Shown here: positions 12,124-12,701 of the stretch, piece by piece
Numbering within the stretch: the stretch's first letter is position 1
How the letters are laid out: the number at the start of each line of letters is the position of its first letter
NCBI GenBank assembly: GCA_944363865.1
Contig: CALVVN010000061.1
Span: 1 to 12,701, forward strand
Length of the DNA stretch: 12,701 bases
Direction: 5' to 3'
Source: an uncultured Bacilli bacterium
GTDB lineage: Bacteria; Bacillota_I; Bacilli_A; RF39; UBA660
The notes under the pieces: generated by a model
Told to the model about the DNA's origin: nothing
What the model saw: the letters and a program-made list of their open reading frames with translations, nothing else
Databases searched by the model: none
Position numbers and translations under genes: made by a program

Positions 12124-12425
12124 TATTTCACTTCTATCTTTTTAATAATAATTTTTGTATAAGGTTGTCTATGTCCTTGTTTTTTTCTGAATTTTTTCTT
12201 AGGTTTGTACTTAAATACAACGATTTTCTTTTGTTTTCCATGTTTTACAACTTCAGCAGTAACTGTTGCACCTTTTACATAAGGGTTACCTACTTTGCCA
12301 TCAACGTATAACACTTCTTCAAAAGTAATTTCTTTTTTAGGTTCAACATCTAATTTTTCTACATAAAGTTCAGAACCTTCATTTACTAAATATTGTTTTC
12401 CACCTGTACTAAAAATTGCTTTCAT
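12123..12425 (-). CDS. rplU: 50S ribosomal protein L21
   Basis: L21 binds 23S rRNA and is a primary component in early 50S assembly. The 100-aa product has the family start MKAIFSTGGKQYLVNEGSEL, the VGNPYVKGATVTAEVVKHGK region and the basic KYKPKKKFRKKQGHRQPYT segment that contacts rRNA. A strong AAGGAGG Shine-Dalgarno lies just before the ATG at 12425. It is the first gene of rplU-prp-rpmA and is preceded by a structured leader that matches the known L21 leader, so autogenous control by L21 is likely. Confidence 0.97.
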   Translation of the reverse strand: MKAIFSTGGKQYLVNEGSELYVEKLDVEPKKEITFEEVLYVDGKVGNPYVKGATVTAEVVKHGKQKKIVVFKYKPKKKFRKKQGHRQPYTKIIIKKIEVK

Positions 12426-12515
12426 TTTTTACCTCCTTCAATAAGACTCGCCATTAAGGTACATTGCTGTTTAAATTAACCTTTTCAGCGCGGTTGTAGA
12501 GAAGAATCTACAAAC
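12426..12515 (-). ncRNA. L21 leader RNA
   Basis: The 90-nt 5' UTR of rplU begins with a perfect hairpin UUGUAGA-UUCUUC-UCUACAA (12513-12494). A conserved-looking core follows: CGC (12492-12490) can pair with GCG (12451-12449), GCUG (12489-12486) with CAGC (12469-12466), and AAGGU (12483-12479) with ACCUU (12460-12456), the last as a pseudoknot. The segments CCGCGCUG, CAGCAAUGUACCUU and UGGCGAGU agree with what I remember of the Bacillota L21 leader family, in which L21 is thought to control its own operon. Confidence 0.75.
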
Positions 12516-12521
12516 AAATTG

Positions 12522-12550
12522 ATTTTAACAAAAAAGGCGTATAATGTCAA
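12522..12550 (-). promoter_or_regulatory. Promoter of rplU-prp-rpmA
   Basis: A perfect TTGACA (12545-12550), 17-nt spacer and TAAAAT (12522-12527). It predicts a start at about 12515, right at the base of the first leader hairpin. Confidence 0.85.
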
Positions 12551-12560
12551 TTAAATAAAT

Positions 12561-12677
12561 CTATGTTAGACCACATTGATTAGTTAATTGGCCTCTACCT
12601 GCAATTTCAAAAAACACATGATTAGTATCGTTTATTCCAGATGCTATACAAATTTGTTCATTACTAGATCCAATCAT
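12561..12677 (-). CDS. Unidentified 38-codon frame upstream of rplU
   Basis: A frame from ATG 12677 to TAG 12561 encodes 38 residues, with two Cys and the stretch VFFEIAGRGQL near its end. I do not recognise it. It is preceded by a frame ending in TGA that overlaps its ATG (ATGA), the junction type seen all along this window, so it may be a short gene. There is no convincing Shine-Dalgarno. Because the overlap sits on a run of five A, it could also be the true C-terminus of the upstream protein, reached by a -1 shift or separated by a mutation or sequence error. Confidence 0.4.
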   Translation of the reverse strand: MIGSSNEQICIASGINDTNHVFFEIAGRGQLTNQCGLT

Positions 12678-12701
12678 TTTTGTTTCTTATCCGTTTTTTC
12701 T
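12674..12701 (-). CDS. C-terminal tail of an upstream gene (cut by window edge)
   Basis: The last open codons before the edge read EKTDKKQK and a TGA at 12676-12674, which overlaps the ATG of the following 38-codon frame. Eight charged or polar residues are too few for identification. The call rests on the ATGA junction. Confidence 0.3.

Noticed and set aside
1..12701. UGA read as tryptophan (mycoplasma code), suggested by AT-richness and the single-chain GlyRS
   Set aside because: ybeY, dgkA, cdd, yqzL-like, fic and the antitoxin gene all end in TGA exactly at start overlaps or expected protein ends, and Trp is encoded by TGG.
1..12701. Prophage, insertion sequence, CRISPR array, tRNA or rRNA genes
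   Set aside because: No transposase or integrase frames, terminal repeats, regularly spaced repeats or tRNA-like cloverleaf segments were seen. The XRE and Fic genes alone do not make a mobile element.

Overview
The window is a strongly AT-rich stretch (by eye well under 35% GC) of a bacterial chromosome. Almost every gene lies on the minus strand, so it reads right to left. Gene content and order point to a low-GC Bacillota in the broad Bacilli / Erysipelotrichia / RF39-like range: single-chain glycyl-tRNA synthetase behind a T-box, an L27 with a Prp-cleaved N-terminal extension, SepF next to a DivIVA-like gene, and YqfC/YqfD. UGA ends several of the genes, so the mycoplasma code (UGA = Trp) is excluded. 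YqfC and YqfD suggest a spore former or a recent descendant of one.

Layout in transcription order, from the right edge. (1) The tail of an unknown gene and an unidentified 38-codon frame. (2) A TTGACA-N17-TAAAAT promoter, an L21 leader RNA, then rplU-prp-rpmA and a strong terminator. (3) A 54-codon presumed antitoxin overlapping a Fic gene, followed by asnS. (4) rpsU-yqeY from a TAGACA-N17-TATAAT promoter. (5) murB, whose promoter places the start of transcription on its own ATG. (6) A tightly packed run: yqfC, yqfD, a VanZ-family gene, ybeY, dgkA, cdd, era, a tiny yqzL-like gene and recO. Its junctions are mostly ATGA-type overlaps or gaps of a few bases. (7) One plus-strand gene, an XRE-family regulator, convergent with recO and divergent from a 62-codon hypothetical gene. 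(8) glyS behind a very short T-box leader. (9) sepF and the first ten codons of a DivIVA-like gene at the left edge.

Functionally this is housekeeping: ribosome assembly and maturation (L21, L27, Prp, S21, Era, YbeY), tRNA charging (GlyRS, AsnRS), wall precursor and lipid carrier metabolism (MurB, DgkA), pyrimidine salvage (Cdd), recombination (RecO), division (SepF, DivIVA-like) and sporulation (YqfC, YqfD). The accessory pieces are the Fic module, the XRE/62-codon pair and the VanZ-family gene.

The most unusual signal is the glyS leader. It has clear T-box and stem III elements but room for only about 40 nt of stem I, and a GGA glycine codon sits in the apical loop of that short hairpin. 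The 3' half of its antiterminator is also complementary to the glyS Shine-Dalgarno, which suggests control of translation. Other points of interest are the apparently leaderless murB, promoters built into the terminators of upstream genes, an RBS inside a terminator-like hairpin at yqfC, and a long hairpin holding both stop codons of the convergent XRE/recO pair.
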